Positions 1 through 6,057 are shown, numbered from the stretch's first letter. The stretch is 7,808 bases of DNA from Bacillota bacterium (GCA_023457175.1 JAEWMM010000069.1:1-7808); one strand, 5' to 3'. Program-made: numbers and translations. The notes: generated by a model not told the origin, from the letters alone.

Positions 1-21
1 ACAGGTCTCCTTCCAAGCCAT
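1..21 (-). CDS. Transposase N-terminus, IS481-like (partial, runs off left edge)
   Basis: Only the first seven codons from ATG at 21 are visible, reading M-A-W-K-E-T-C before the window ends. Many IS481-type DDE transposases begin M-(P/A)-W-K-E followed by a helix-turn-helix, which is the reason for the call. An AAGGA ribosome site lies 9 nt upstream of this ATG. A GTG at 37-39 in the same frame has an even better site (AGGAG, 5 nt away) and would add six residues (V-K-G-I-T-C), so the true start could be 39. A transposase would bind the ends of its element and catalyse its movement. So few residues are visible that this rests on motif recognition alone. Another short protein starting the same way cannot be excluded. 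Confidence 0.45.
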
Positions 22-119
22 ACAGGTGATTCCTTTCACTTAATCTCCTGTATATTTTAATATGCCGGACTTACCTATGTCCTCATACTATTTACTTACC
101 TATCTCTTGGAACTGGACA
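1..119 (-). mobile_element. Probable end of an insertion sequence
   Basis: The stretch upstream of the putative transposase start has features expected of an IS end. On the minus strand it begins TGTCCAGTTCC (119 to 109). It contains two exact copies of a 10-mer (ACTTACCTAT on the plus strand) at 69-78 and 94-103, one 25-bp period apart. The inner copy sits in a GGAC-N8-GTCC palindrome (67-82). Phased repeats like these are often transposase binding sites. The other end of the element lies outside the window, so the terminal inverted repeat and target duplication cannot be checked. The outer boundary at about 119 is inferred. Confidence 0.35.
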
Positions 120-282
120 CAGCGCAAACAATCGCCGTGGTTTTATAACGGTTGCTAAGAGAAGTATCGGTAGCGGTATAGCCATAGGCATCCACTACCG
201 CATTATAGTGAGTTGCTAAAAAAAGCACGTCTACCATTTTTCGCTACATATAAAAGCAAAAAGCCAAGCATTAAAAGCACGG
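120..282. other. Non-coding stretch outside the IS end
   Basis: I see no convincing gene here. It contains an imperfect 14-bp direct repeat, 12 of 14 positions identical (151-164 and 212-225, both starting GTTGCTAA), and a weak inverted repeat around 172-205 (GCGGTA/TACCGC type). A 45-codon minus-strand frame (100-237) crosses the stretch and ends inside the presumed IS, but it has no ribosome site. Confidence 0.4.
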
Positions 283-438
283 ATGCCGCCCTTAAGGCGG
301 CATAGGGAAACCCCTTGCGGGGGTTCCCCTCACCAAAACAGTCCACCGGACTGTTTTGGCTCCCCTCCTGCGCTTTTTAAACAATAAAGATACGCGCGGG
401 ACGCTGTCCCGCACCCTGCAAGCTTTTGAAAAAGCTTG
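283..438. repeat. Array of five consecutive hairpins (hairpin-rich intergenic element)
   Basis: Five self-complementary units follow one another in 156 bp. Unit 1 (283-303) is an 8-bp stem with loop CTTAA. Unit 2 (305-328) is a 10-position stem with one A/G mismatch and loop TTGC. Unit 3 (333-359) is a perfect 12-bp stem (CCAAAACAGTCC) with loop ACC. Unit 4 (396-412) is a perfect 7-bp stem (GCGGGAC) with loop GCT. Unit 5 (419-438) is a perfect 9-bp stem (CAAGCTTTT) with only GA between the arms. None is followed by a clean T-tract, so they are not classic intrinsic terminators, although they could terminate or stabilise transcripts of the minus-strand gene ending at 502. The GCGGGAC and AAGCTTTT units resemble intergenic repeats I recall as common in Oscillospirales genomes. 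That is memory, not a search. They could also be repair or recombination products of a short mobile repeat. Confidence 0.6.
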
Positions 439-501
439 ACCAAAACTTTATGCAGCTTTTCTGTAATATCGGTTTATCGCTAAGTGGATTCAAACACAAA
501 A

Positions 502-1521
502 TCAGTCCTCATAAAGCGGCAGCACCACCGCGCGGCAAAAAGCATCCTGTTCTGCAAGCAATTCTTTCAGCTCGGCAGGGCCCATATAGTTCATCGAAAA
601 ACCGGCCGCCTCATGGTCGGCAATGCATTTTTCATCCGCCATTGTCTTTTTGAAGGCATCCGCATAAAAATCAATCGCCGCCTGCGGGGTACCGACAGGT
701 GCTACCAGCGCACGCGCGCCGCCGTACCAGCCGATGCCAAGCCCCAGCTCCTTCATGGTCGGCAGGTCGGGGTAGCGCTCCAAACGGTTTTCGGCAAAGA
801 CGGCCAGCATGCGCGGCGCGGTGTTTTCGTCCATTTGCAGCGCAATCACGTCGCCTAGCTTTAAAACCGAGAAATCCGCCTTCTCCTGCTGCAACGCCGC
901 CAGTTGCTCGGCGGCGCCATTATAGGGCACGGCCTTATAGTTAAATCCGGCGGCTTTGGCAAAAAGCTGCGCACCGGTGTGGCCGGAGGCCCGGTTGCCG
1001 TTGGTCGCGCATTTGAGCTGGCCGCTCTCTTTACAGGCGTCAATCAGCTCCCGAAGGGTTTTGTAGGGACTGTCCTTGCTGACAACGACAACCGCCGGCT
1101 CGAAAAGATGGGTGCAGATCGGCTCGACGCGCGTAATCGTAAAGGGCGAATCGGGCTCAAGCGCCAGCGTTGTAAAGGTGGGCAGATTGATAAAGCCGAT
1201 GGTGTAGCCGTCCGGCTTGGCGGCGGCCAGCGCCGTAAAGCCGAGCTTACCGTCTGCGCCCTCAATATTCTCGACAGCGAGAATCTGCCCCACATATTTA
1301 TAGGCGTCAGCCAGCAGCAGGCGGGCGCTGGTGTCGGTGCCTGAACCGGACGGATACGCAACGATGACCTGAATCTCCCGGTCGGGCGTCCACGCTCCGG
1401 CTGCCGAAGAGGCCGTATCCAGAGCATCGCCCGACGCTGAACCCGACCCGGCACTCCGGCAGCCGGCGGCTACTGCCGAAAGCATCAGGGCGGTAAGCGC
1501 AATCAAAAATATCTTTTTCAT
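502..1521 (-). CDS. TctC/Bug-family tripartite tricarboxylate transporter substrate-binding lipoprotein
   Basis: A 339-residue protein that would sit outside the membrane and capture a small carboxylate for a TctAB-type secondary transporter. Residues 1-21 form a lipoprotein signal peptide (M-K-K, a hydrophobic core, then A-A-G-C with Cys21 as the lipidation site), followed by a Ser/Gly/Ala linker. Family signatures are visible in order: V-A-Y-P-S-G-S-G-T-D near the N-terminus, the A-K-P-D-G-Y-T segment, V-P-Y-N-G-A-A-E-Q-L, and A-P-V-G-T-P. The length is typical for mature Bug proteins plus a signal. The frame stays open 35 codons further upstream, but ATG at 1521 is preferred because it begins the signal peptide and has GAGGG 11 nt upstream. 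No TctA or TctB gene lies in the window, so it is an orphan here. The substrate cannot be told from sequence. Downstream lie the hairpin array and the IS end. Confidence 0.88.
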   Translation of the reverse strand: MKKIFLIALTALMLSAVAAGCRSAGSGSASGDALDTASSAAGAWTPDREIQVIVAYPSGSGTDTSARLLLADAYKYVGQILAVENIEGADGKLGFTALAAAKPDGYTIGFINLPTFTTLALEPDSPFTITRVEPICTHLFEPAVVVVSKDSPYKTLRELIDACKESGQLKCATNGNRASGHTGAQLFAKAAGFNYKAVPYNGAAEQLAALQQEKADFSVLKLGDVIALQMDENTAPRMLAVFAENRLERYPDLPTMKELGLGIGWYGGARALVAPVGTPQAAIDFYADAFKKTMADEKCIADHEAAGFSMNYMGPAELKELLAEQDAFCRAVVLPLYED

Positions 1522-1580
1522 GACCAATACATCCCTCTTTAATCTGTGCACTGTCAGACTTCGGCTGCGTATCCCAAGCG

Positions 1581-1606
1581 ATTTACCGGGGTATCCCGGA
1601 ATAAAT
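1581..1606. promoter_or_regulatory. Imperfect palindrome upstream of the TctC-like gene
   Basis: A 26-bp dyad, ATTTA at one end and TAAAT at the other, encloses CCGGG-GTAT-CCCGG. It lies 60 bp upstream of the start codon on the gene's promoter side. It could be an operator or a hairpin in the leader. Only weak minus-strand promoter boxes are visible nearby (a TATATT at 1614-1619), so its role is a guess. Confidence 0.3.
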
Positions 1607-1696
1607 GCTCTGTAATATAAAATCAATCAGAATTTATATTGCCCCTGTCCAAAGGCAAAATACGCGCCGCTATGCGGAATGCATTGATCAAAGCGC

Positions 1697-1740
1697 ACAA
1701 ATGCGATGACCGTTTTTATCGTAACGGTCATCGCATTTGT
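1697..1740. repeat. Perfect long stem-loop between microprotein gene and TctC-like gene
   Basis: The arms at 1697-1713 and 1724-1740 (ACAAATGCGATGACCGT and its exact complement) are perfect over 17 bp, and an 18th pair at 1714/1723 leaves an 8-nt loop. On the minus strand it follows the microprotein stop codon by about 38 nt and precedes the TctC-like start by 176 nt. It could therefore end the microprotein transcript or attenuate read-through. The T-tract after it on either strand is poor, which is unusual for a terminator with so long a stem. A small palindromic repeat or a structured RNA is the alternative. Confidence 0.55.
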
Positions 1741-1777
1741 ATTTGTCATAAAGCACTTTTGCCGCCGGTCTGCAAAT

Positions 1778-1861
1778 TTACAGATATAAACTGCCTATCA
1801 ACGCGCCAAGGCCCGAAAGGGCTATCATCAGCGCGAGGACCAACGCAACCACCCTTTTCAC
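1778..1861 (-). CDS. 27-residue hydrophobic membrane microprotein
   Basis: A GTG-started small gene (1861 to stop TAA at 1778-1780) encoding M-K-R-V-V-A-L-V-L-A-L-M-I-A-L-S-G-L-G-A and ending I-G-S-L-Y-L. A basic start (K2, R3) followed by about 20 hydrophobic residues predicts a single membrane-spanning helix, inside-in. The support lies in its signals more than in its length: GAGGTG sits 5 nt before the start, and a well-formed promoter (1903-1931) points at it. The sequence also resembles a signal peptide that stops before any mature domain, so a truncated exported protein is an alternative. I do not recognise a family. Microproteins of this kind may act as toxins, as membrane-complex subunits or as leader peptides. 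Which applies here cannot be told from sequence. Confidence 0.5.
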   Translation of the reverse strand: MKRVVALVLALMIALSGLGALIGSLYL

Positions 1862-1902
1862 TGCGCCACCTCTTAACCATATTTTAAAATTCTAATATTA
1901 TT

Positions 1903-1931
1903 ATACTAGCAAATATGCCGGTTTAAGTCAA
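1903..1931 (-). promoter_or_regulatory. Sigma-A-type promoter for the microprotein gene
   Basis: Reading the minus strand, the -35 box is TTGACT (1931 to 1926). After a 17-bp spacer comes TAGTAT (1908 to 1903), preceded by TGC as an extended -10. An overlapping TATAAT (1905 to 1900) is an alternative -10 with a long 20-bp spacer. The predicted transcript start is 30-40 nt upstream of the GTG at 1861. Confidence 0.6.
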
Positions 1932-2046
1932 ATGCGCCGATTATTCATAAAATCTGTTGCCGCTATTAAAAGCCGCTGAGAAAACAGCCCCTAAACGCGG
2001 TTTGCCCGACCTATACCAAATAAAAATATTTAAAACTTTTATTTTT

Positions 2047-2075
2047 TTGACTTGATGGGAAAAATCGGGTAAAAT
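2047..2075 (+). promoter_or_regulatory. Sigma-A-type promoter of trxA
   Basis: TTGACT (2047-2052), a 17-bp spacer and TAAAAT (2070-2075) form a near-consensus promoter. An AT-rich tract (about 2020-2046) immediately upstream could act as an UP element. The transcript would start near 2082 with a leader of about 27 nt carrying the AAAGGAGG site at 2094-2101. Confidence 0.7.
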
Positions 2076-2108
2076 ATAGGTGCTGATATTAGCAAAGGAG
2101 GCTTTAAA

Positions 2109-2417
2109 ATGTCTGTTATGGTCGTTACAAAAGACAATTTTCAAAAAGAAGTGCTGGAATCCGACATCCCGGTGCTGCTCGATTTCTGGGCGCCCTGGTG
2201 CGGCCCCTGCCGGATGGTCTCCCCCCTTGTCGATGAAATTGCGGGCGAAATCTCGGACGCCAAGGTGGGCAAGATCAATGTCGACGAGCAGCCGGAGCTG
2301 GCCGCACAGTTTAAAATCATGAGCATTCCGACGCTTGTTGTGATAAAGGACGGCAAGGTCGCATCCACCAGCGTAGGCGCAAAACCCAAGGCGGAAATTC
2401 TCAACATGCTTAAATAA
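2109..2417 (+). CDS. trxA: Thioredoxin
   Basis: A 102-residue cytoplasmic thioredoxin that reduces protein disulfides, recycled by thioredoxin reductase. It is full length for the family and consists of a single thioredoxin fold. The redox site W-C-G-P-C spans residues 30-34 (Cys31 and Cys34), the buried acidic residue is Asp25 in the L-D-F-W-A strand, and the cis-proline is Pro74 in S-I-P-T. The start ATG at 2109 has an excellent AAAGGAGG ribosome site 7 nt upstream. It has its own promoter (2047-2075) and terminator (2430-2460), so it appears to be a single-gene unit. No thioredoxin reductase gene is next to it. The classical CGPC site argues for a general thioredoxin over a specialised thioredoxin-like protein. 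Confidence 0.96.
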   Translation: MSVMVVTKDNFQKEVLESDIPVLLDFWAPWCGPCRMVSPLVDEIAGEISDAKVGKINVDEQPELAAQFKIMSIPTLVVIKDGKVASTSVGAKPKAEILNMLK

Positions 2418-2429
2418 AACGGTGAAGAT

Positions 2430-2460
2430 CAGGCGGACGGCAGGGCTTTCCGCCTGTTTT
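2430..2460 (+). terminator. Intrinsic terminator of trxA
   Basis: An 8-bp stem, CAGGCGGA (2430-2437) pairing with TCCGCCTG (2449-2456), with an 11-nt loop, is followed directly by TTTT. It lies 12 nt after the trxA stop codon. The short T-run suggests some read-through into the next small gene. Confidence 0.75.
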
Positions 2461-2474
2461 CGTAAATCATTGCC

Positions 2475-2490
2475 TTTTGTCCCGACAAAA
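2475..2490. promoter_or_regulatory. Short palindrome before the 73-residue membrane protein gene
   Basis: A perfect 7-bp inverted repeat (TTTTGTC, two bases, GACAAAA) ends 6 nt before the AGGAGG ribosome site of the next gene. With a 2-nt gap it is more plausible as a DNA operator than as an RNA hairpin. No convincing promoter was seen in front of that gene. Confidence 0.3.
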
Positions 2491-2510
2491 CAGAACAGGA
2501 GGATTTTATT

Positions 2511-2732
2511 GTGAGAGCTTTTTTTCCCTTAAGCGCCAAGGCTTACGATCTTAAATCATTACTGATTATCGCACTCGTCTACATTGCCGCATCGGTCGCA
2601 ACCGGTTTTGTGCTGGGCCTGGTCGGCTGGATACCGCTTGTCGGCAAGCTTTTCAGCATTGTTTCGCAACTGATCGATCTTTATTGTCTGGCCGGTATTG
2701 TTGTCGCGGCCATGATCTACTTTAAAATTTAG
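2511..2732 (+). CDS. Small two-helix membrane protein, unknown function
   Basis: A 73-residue protein started by GTG with a strong AGGAGG site at 2497-2502 (8-nt spacing). Two hydrophobic segments are visible, about residues 15-38 (rich in I, A, V and G) and about 52-71, joined by a short segment containing W-I-P-L-V-G-K-L-F. The short N-terminus is basic with several aromatics, and the protein ends Y-F-K-I. There is no signal-peptidase site or catalytic motif. It resembles short two-helix hypothetical proteins that I recall from other Clostridia, but I cannot name a family. It lies 93 bp after trxA behind a terminator with a short T-run, so it may be made partly by read-through. Both the gene and the membrane prediction are well supported. 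The function is unknown. Confidence 0.8.
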   Translation: MRAFFPLSAKAYDLKSLLIIALVYIAASVATGFVLGLVGWIPLVGKLFSIVSQLIDLYCLAGIVVAAMIYFKI

Positions 2733-2783
2733 ATACCGGTACATTTTTGACAGGACGTTAAATTTAAAGACAAGCAGTAGTTT

Positions 2784-2812
2784 TTGACAAATTCAGACTT
2801 TATTTTTAAAAA
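2784..2812 (+). promoter_or_regulatory. Candidate distal promoter of the chemoreceptor gene
   Basis: A consensus -35 TTGACA (2784-2789) with a 17-bp spacer leads to a weaker -10, TAAAAA (2807-2812). It points at the chemoreceptor gene and lies just upstream of a second candidate promoter. It does not match the flagellar sigma-28 consensus. Confidence 0.45.
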
Positions 2813-2816
2813 TATT

Positions 2817-2845
2817 TTGCCTTTTTTACGATTTCAAGCTATAAT
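2817..2845 (+). promoter_or_regulatory. Candidate proximal promoter of the chemoreceptor gene
   Basis: TTGCCT (2817-2822), a 17-bp spacer and a perfect TATAAT (2840-2845) form a sigma-A-type promoter. The predicted transcript start is near 2852, about 36 nt before the ATG at 2888. The perfect -10 makes this the more likely of the two promoters. Confidence 0.6.
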
Positions 2846-2887
2846 AAAGTCACAAAATCCCAAAACTGATCGAATGGGGTGAAGATT

Positions 2888-5011
2888 ATGAAAATTAAAA
2901 AAGCTATGAAAAAGCTCTCCTTCGCCGTTCCCGCAAAAATTATTGCCTGTATTTTGTTGGTCATGGTTTTAATGGTTTCCGTTCTGGCGGTGACTCTGAC
3001 AAATTTAACAAATGGCATGATTGAAAAGCAGGTCGGCTTTTTAGCCAACAAAAATGCCTCGGTCGCCGGAGAATATTTGCAGGCCATGCAAAATGTTTCG
3101 GTCGCCATGTCTCATGAGTTTGAGCGGTACATGCTTTTAGATAACGCCAATGCCGAGATGATGATTAAGAAGGCGCTGCATTCGGCGCTGGACGATCCCC
3201 GCATTTTCTCGGCCTATTTTGCGGCGGAACCGAATAAATATTTTCCGAACACGCCGGACGGCCTGTCCTATTACGTCTATCGGGACGGCGACCGCAGCAT
3301 CCTCGACGTCGCCAACGATTACGCAATCTACCGCGACGGGGACTACTATGCGGCAACCAAGGAGACGCACGCGGCGCATGTCACAGAGCCGTACGCCTAT
3401 ACGCTTTCTAACGGCGAGACGGTTTGGCTGGTCACCATCAGCAACCCCATGCTTGACCACAACGGCGCCTTTGTAGGCGTTGCCAACTGCGACATTCTGA
3501 CCGACACCCTGAACAGCCTCTCTTACGATACCTACGGCTATAAAACAGCCTATAGCTTCATATTGACCGACAACAGCAACCACGTCACCCATACGGCGGA
3601 CCGCGCACTGTTCGGAACGGCGTTTGAGTCCGACAGCGCGGAGGCTTTGGCGGCGATTGCCGCCGGGCAGGGACATACGCACACCACCGAAAACCGTATG
3701 TTCGGCGGTACAGCTATTGAAATTTTTGAGCCCATTGAAATTGAAGGGCTCGACCAGCGCTGGTCCAGCGCCTTTGTGGTCAACCGCTCGGAAGCGATGG
3801 CCGCGACCTATCAGGTTATTCTGCTGATTATGGCGATCGCGGTGGGCGGCATTGTGGCGTTTGCGGTTTTATCGGCGCTTTTGCTGCGCCAGTCGCTGCG
3901 GCCGGTGGTCGACATCGTCCGTTTCTCGCAGGAGCTGGGCAAGGGCAATCTGGCCGCCGAGCTGAACATTAAGGATGATAATGAGCTGGGCGACATCGCG
4001 GCCAGTCTTAAGCATACCGCCGCCACGCTGCAAAGCTATGTCGGAGAAATCTCACGCATTCTGGGCGAGATTGCGCGATGTAATCTGGATATTGCGCCGA
4101 ATATCGACTTCTCCGGCGATTTTGTACCGATCAATACGGCGATTACCGAGATCATCGACGCCATGAACCAGACGATGCAGCACATTCAAACCGCTTCGGA
4201 TCAGGTTTCTTCGGGCGTCAGCCAGATTTCGAGCGGCGCGCAGGCCATGTCGCAGGGTGCGACCGAGCAGGCGGCCACCATCGAGCAGCTTTCGGCCTCG
4301 ATCAACGAGGTTTCCAGAGGCATTCAGAGCAATGCGACGCAGGTACACGAGGCCGCCAACCATGTTGACGAAGCCGTGCAGGGCATCAGCGACAGCAACG
4401 GCCACATGGAGAAAATGCTGCAATCTATGGAAGCGATCAACCAGTCCTCCGGCCAGATCGGCAAGATCATCAAGGTCATTGAGGACATCGCATTCCAGAC
4501 CAATATTCTGGCCCTGAACGCCGCGGTTGAGGCCGCGCGGGCGGGCGCGGCCGGAAAGGGCTTTGCCGTTGTAGCCGACGAGGTGCGCAGTCTGGCCAGC
4601 AAGTCCGCCGAGGCCGCAAAGCAGACCAATCTGCTGATAAAGGGCTCGGTCAACGAGGTTTTGCAGGGCTCTAAAATTGCGCAGGAGACAGCTATATCCT
4701 TAAAGGCGGTCGCGGAAAAATCTATGAAGGTAAAAACCAACATCGAAGAGATTGACCGTTCCTCCTCCGAGCAGGCGCAGGCCATTGTTCAGATTACGCA
4801 GGGCATCGATCAGGTTTCGGTTGTGGTGCAGACCAACTCCGCCACCGCACAGCAAAGCGCCGCCGCCAGCGAGGAGCTGTTCGGGCAGGCCGAAATGCTG
4901 CACCATGAGATCAAAAAATTCAAGCTGCGTTCAGGCAGTACCGGGCAAGCGGTTCCCATAGAGACGGGAAAACTCCCGGAATTTAATGGCTACGGCTCAT
5001 CAAAGTATTAA
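2888..5011 (+). CDS. Methyl-accepting chemotaxis protein with Cache-type sensor
   Basis: A 707-residue transmembrane chemoreceptor that senses a small ligand outside the cell and controls CheA through CheW. In order: helix TM1 at about 18-38; an extracellular double-Cache-like domain at about 40-300, whose membrane-proximal part shows [11 protein letters not shown] and F-V-G-V-A-N-C-D-I (residues 180-203); TM2 at about 310-333; a HAMP domain at about 334-390; a second HAMP-like stretch including G-D-F; then a long coiled coil. The signalling tip is unmistakable at residues 532-570 ([20 protein letters not shown] through F-A-V-V-A-D-E-V-R). There is no CheR-docking pentapeptide at the C-terminus. 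ATG at 2888 is chosen because GGGGTG lies 6 nt upstream; the frame could also open at GTG 2879. No other chemotaxis genes are adjacent. The ligand is unknown. Confidence 0.95.
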   Translation: MKIKKAMKKLSFAVPAKIIACILLVMVLMVSVLAVTLTNLTNGMIEKQVGFLANKNASVAGEYLQAMQNVSVAMSHEFERYMLLDNANAEMMIKKALHSALDDPRIFSAYFAAEPNKYFPNTPDGLSYYVYRDGDRSILDVANDYAIYRDGDYYAATKETHAAHVTEPYAYTLSNGETVWLVTISNPMLDHNGAFVGVANCDILTDTLNSLSYDTYGYKTAYSFILTDNSNHVTHTADRALFGTAFESDSAEALAAIAAGQGHTHTTENRMFGGTAIEIFEPIEIEGLDQRWSSAFVVNRSEAMAATYQVILLIMAIAVGGIVAFAVLSALLLRQSLRPVVDIVRFSQELGKGNLAAELNIKDDNELGDIAASLKHTAATLQSYVGEISRILGEIARCNLDIAPNIDFSGDFVPINTAITEIIDAMNQTMQHIQTASDQVSSGVSQISSGAQAMSQGATEQAATIEQLSASINEVSRGIQSNATQVHEAANHVDEAVQGISDSNGHMEKMLQSMEAINQSSGQIGKIIKVIEDIAFQTNILALNAAVEAARAGAAGKGFAVVADEVRSLASKSAEAAKQTNLLIKGSVNEVLQGSKIAQETAISLKAVAEKSMKVKTNIEEIDRSSSEQAQAIVQITQGIDQVSVVVQTNSATAQQSAAASEELFGQAEMLHHEIKKFKLRSGSTGQAVPIETGKLPEFNGYGSSKY

Positions 5012-5018
5012 CACAGCC

Positions 5019-5055
5019 AAATCCCCTGCCTTTACTTTAGAGGCAGGGGATTTTT
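5019..5055 (+). terminator. Strong intrinsic terminator after the chemoreceptor gene
   Basis: A perfect 13-bp stem (AAATCCCCTGCCT at 5019-5031 with its complement at 5041-5053), a 9-nt loop and a T-run through 5055, 7 nt after the stop codon. It also lies 22 nt beyond the end of the convergent LysR gene and could stop that transcript too, although the minus-strand T-run is only three bases. Confidence 0.9.
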
Positions 5056-5077
5056 GCTAATCGCTTTTTGTACGAAT

Positions 5078-5977
5078 CTACTGCATCGACCCATCCCGAT
5101 ACTCGCTTTGCTGCGCAAAGAACGCCTGCCATTCATTGAGAAACAGCGAGTCCTTCAAAAAGACATAATTGAACTCCCGCTGCGCCTGCATACTCTCAAG
5201 ACGCAGCTTTTTTATTTTGCCGCTTTCCAGCTCGGCACGCACGACCGGCTCATACAAAAACGCAAGGCCGATCCGGTCGCAGACCAGCTGCTTGATGACC
5301 GCAAAATCGCTGACGACGGTGGTTTGCGCAATGCTTTCAAACGAGTAGTTGTGCTGCTTTAAAAGCTGCTCAAAAATGGCGCGGGTGCCTGAGCCCGGCT
5401 CCCGGATAATGATATTCTGCGACAGCATATCGTCGATGGTCAGCACCCGGTCAGCCAGCGGATGGTCGGCGGCGCAGACGCCGACAAACGCCTCGTTCTT
5501 ATACAGCCGATACCCGTATTTGGACTTATCAAAAAACCCCTCCACCACCGCAAAGTCAAGCTCGCCGCGCTCAAGCAGGCCGAGCAGCGTTTGGGTATTA
5601 TCGACGAGCAGCTTTAAGCGGCGGTCGGGGTTCTCGCGCAGATAGGCGCTAATCGTCGGTCCAATGACAAATTCGCCGATTGTTTTAGTGGCGCCCACCC
5701 GCATGACCGGCCGCTGCCCCCCGCTCTGGCGCATGCGCTCCTGTATGCGCTGGCTGTTATACGCCATTGAAAGCGCAAAGTCGCGCAGCCGCCTGCCCTG
5801 CGGCGTCAGCGACAGCGTTTTGCCAACGTAAGAGAATAGTTTGCAGTCGTAGGCATCCTCCAGATAGCGGATATGCTGCGTCACGGTCGGCTGCGTCACA
5901 TTAAGGTGCTGCGCCGTGCGGGTATAATTCATCTCCCGGCAAAGGGTCAAAAAGGTTTCGATTCTGAAATCCAGCAT
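5078..5977 (-). CDS. LysR-family transcriptional regulator (YeiE-like by context)
   Basis: A 299-residue DNA-binding regulator of normal LysR length. Residues 1-60 are the winged helix-turn-helix: F-L-T-L-C-R-E-M-N-Y-T-R-T-A-Q-H-L-N-V-T, then Q-P-T-V-T-Q-H-I-R-Y-L-E, and L-T-P-Q-G-R-R-L at the wing end. From about residue 90 there is a periplasmic-binding-protein-like effector domain (M-R-V-G-A-T-K-T-I-G, E-L-D-F-A-V-V-E-G, R-E-P-G-S-G-T-R, G-L-A-F-L-Y). It is divergent from the UPF0324/YeiH gene, the same arrangement as enterobacterial yeiE-yeiH, where YeiE is reported to be linked to sulfite stress. Control of its neighbour and of itself is therefore likely. The effector is unknown. The ribosome site is weak (AGG about 9 nt upstream), consistent with low expression. 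Confidence 0.93.
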   Translation of the reverse strand: MLDFRIETFLTLCREMNYTRTAQHLNVTQPTVTQHIRYLEDAYDCKLFSYVGKTLSLTPQGRRLRDFALSMAYNSQRIQERMRQSGGQRPVMRVGATKTIGEFVIGPTISAYLRENPDRRLKLLVDNTQTLLGLLERGELDFAVVEGFFDKSKYGYRLYKNEAFVGVCAADHPLADRVLTIDDMLSQNIIIREPGSGTRAIFEQLLKQHNYSFESIAQTTVVSDFAVIKQLVCDRIGLAFLYEPVVRAELESGKIKKLRLESMQAQREFNYVFLKDSLFLNEWQAFFAQQSEYRDGSMQ

Positions 5978-6018
5978 TTTAATTTACCTATAATCTTTTT
6001 ATATCATATAATAAGTAT

Positions 6019-6040
6019 TTATAATTTTATTTTATTATAA
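6019..6040. promoter_or_regulatory. Palindrome in the LysR-YeiH spacer, candidate regulator site
   Basis: TTATAA, 10 bases, TTATAA forms a dyad with the size and T-N11-A character of LysR-family boxes. It lies immediately upstream of the plus-strand -10 of yeiH and covers the minus-strand -10 of the LysR gene. This placement suits activation of yeiH together with autorepression. The low sequence complexity of this AT-rich spacer makes chance dyads likely. Confidence 0.4.
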
Positions 6041-6054
6041 TTTTGCGTTATAAT
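6026..6054 (+). promoter_or_regulatory. Promoter of yeiH, weak -35
   Basis: A perfect TATAAT (6049-6054) is preceded at 17 bp by a poor -35 (TTTATT, 6026-6031). This is typical of an activator-dependent promoter. The transcript would start near 6061, shortly before the AAAGGAG ribosome site at 6074-6080. Confidence 0.5.
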
Positions 6055-6057
6055 CAA
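6029..6057 (-). promoter_or_regulatory. Promoter of the LysR gene
   Basis: On the minus strand, TTGATT (6057 to 6052), a 17-bp spacer and TAAAAT (6034 to 6029) form a good sigma-A promoter, with a leader of about 45 nt. Its -35 box lies on top of the yeiH -10 box. Confidence 0.5.

Noticed and set aside
283..438. CRISPR array
   Set aside because: The five palindromic units differ in sequence and spacing; there is no repeated unit with regular spacers and no cas gene.
484..1344. Long plus-strand frames opposite the TctC-like gene
   Set aside because: They are antisense shadows. The minus-strand frame has a lipoprotein signal and clear family motifs.
1639..1887. Plus-strand 82-codon frame in the 1.6-1.9 kb spacer
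   Set aside because: It has no ribosome site, reads through both arms of the 18-bp stem-loop and lies antisense to the better supported microprotein gene.
1941..2144. Minus-strand 67-codon frame over the trxA promoter
   Set aside because: It overlaps the trxA start and its promoter, has no ribosome site and has an unremarkable composition.
2784..2845. Sigma-28 (flagellar) promoter for the chemoreceptor
   Set aside because: No TAAA-N15-GCCGATAA-like pair was found; the sites match sigma-A boxes instead.
3137..3682. Minus-strand 181-codon frame inside the chemoreceptor gene
   Set aside because: It is a GC-driven shadow of an unambiguous coding region, with no ribosome site or recognisable motif.
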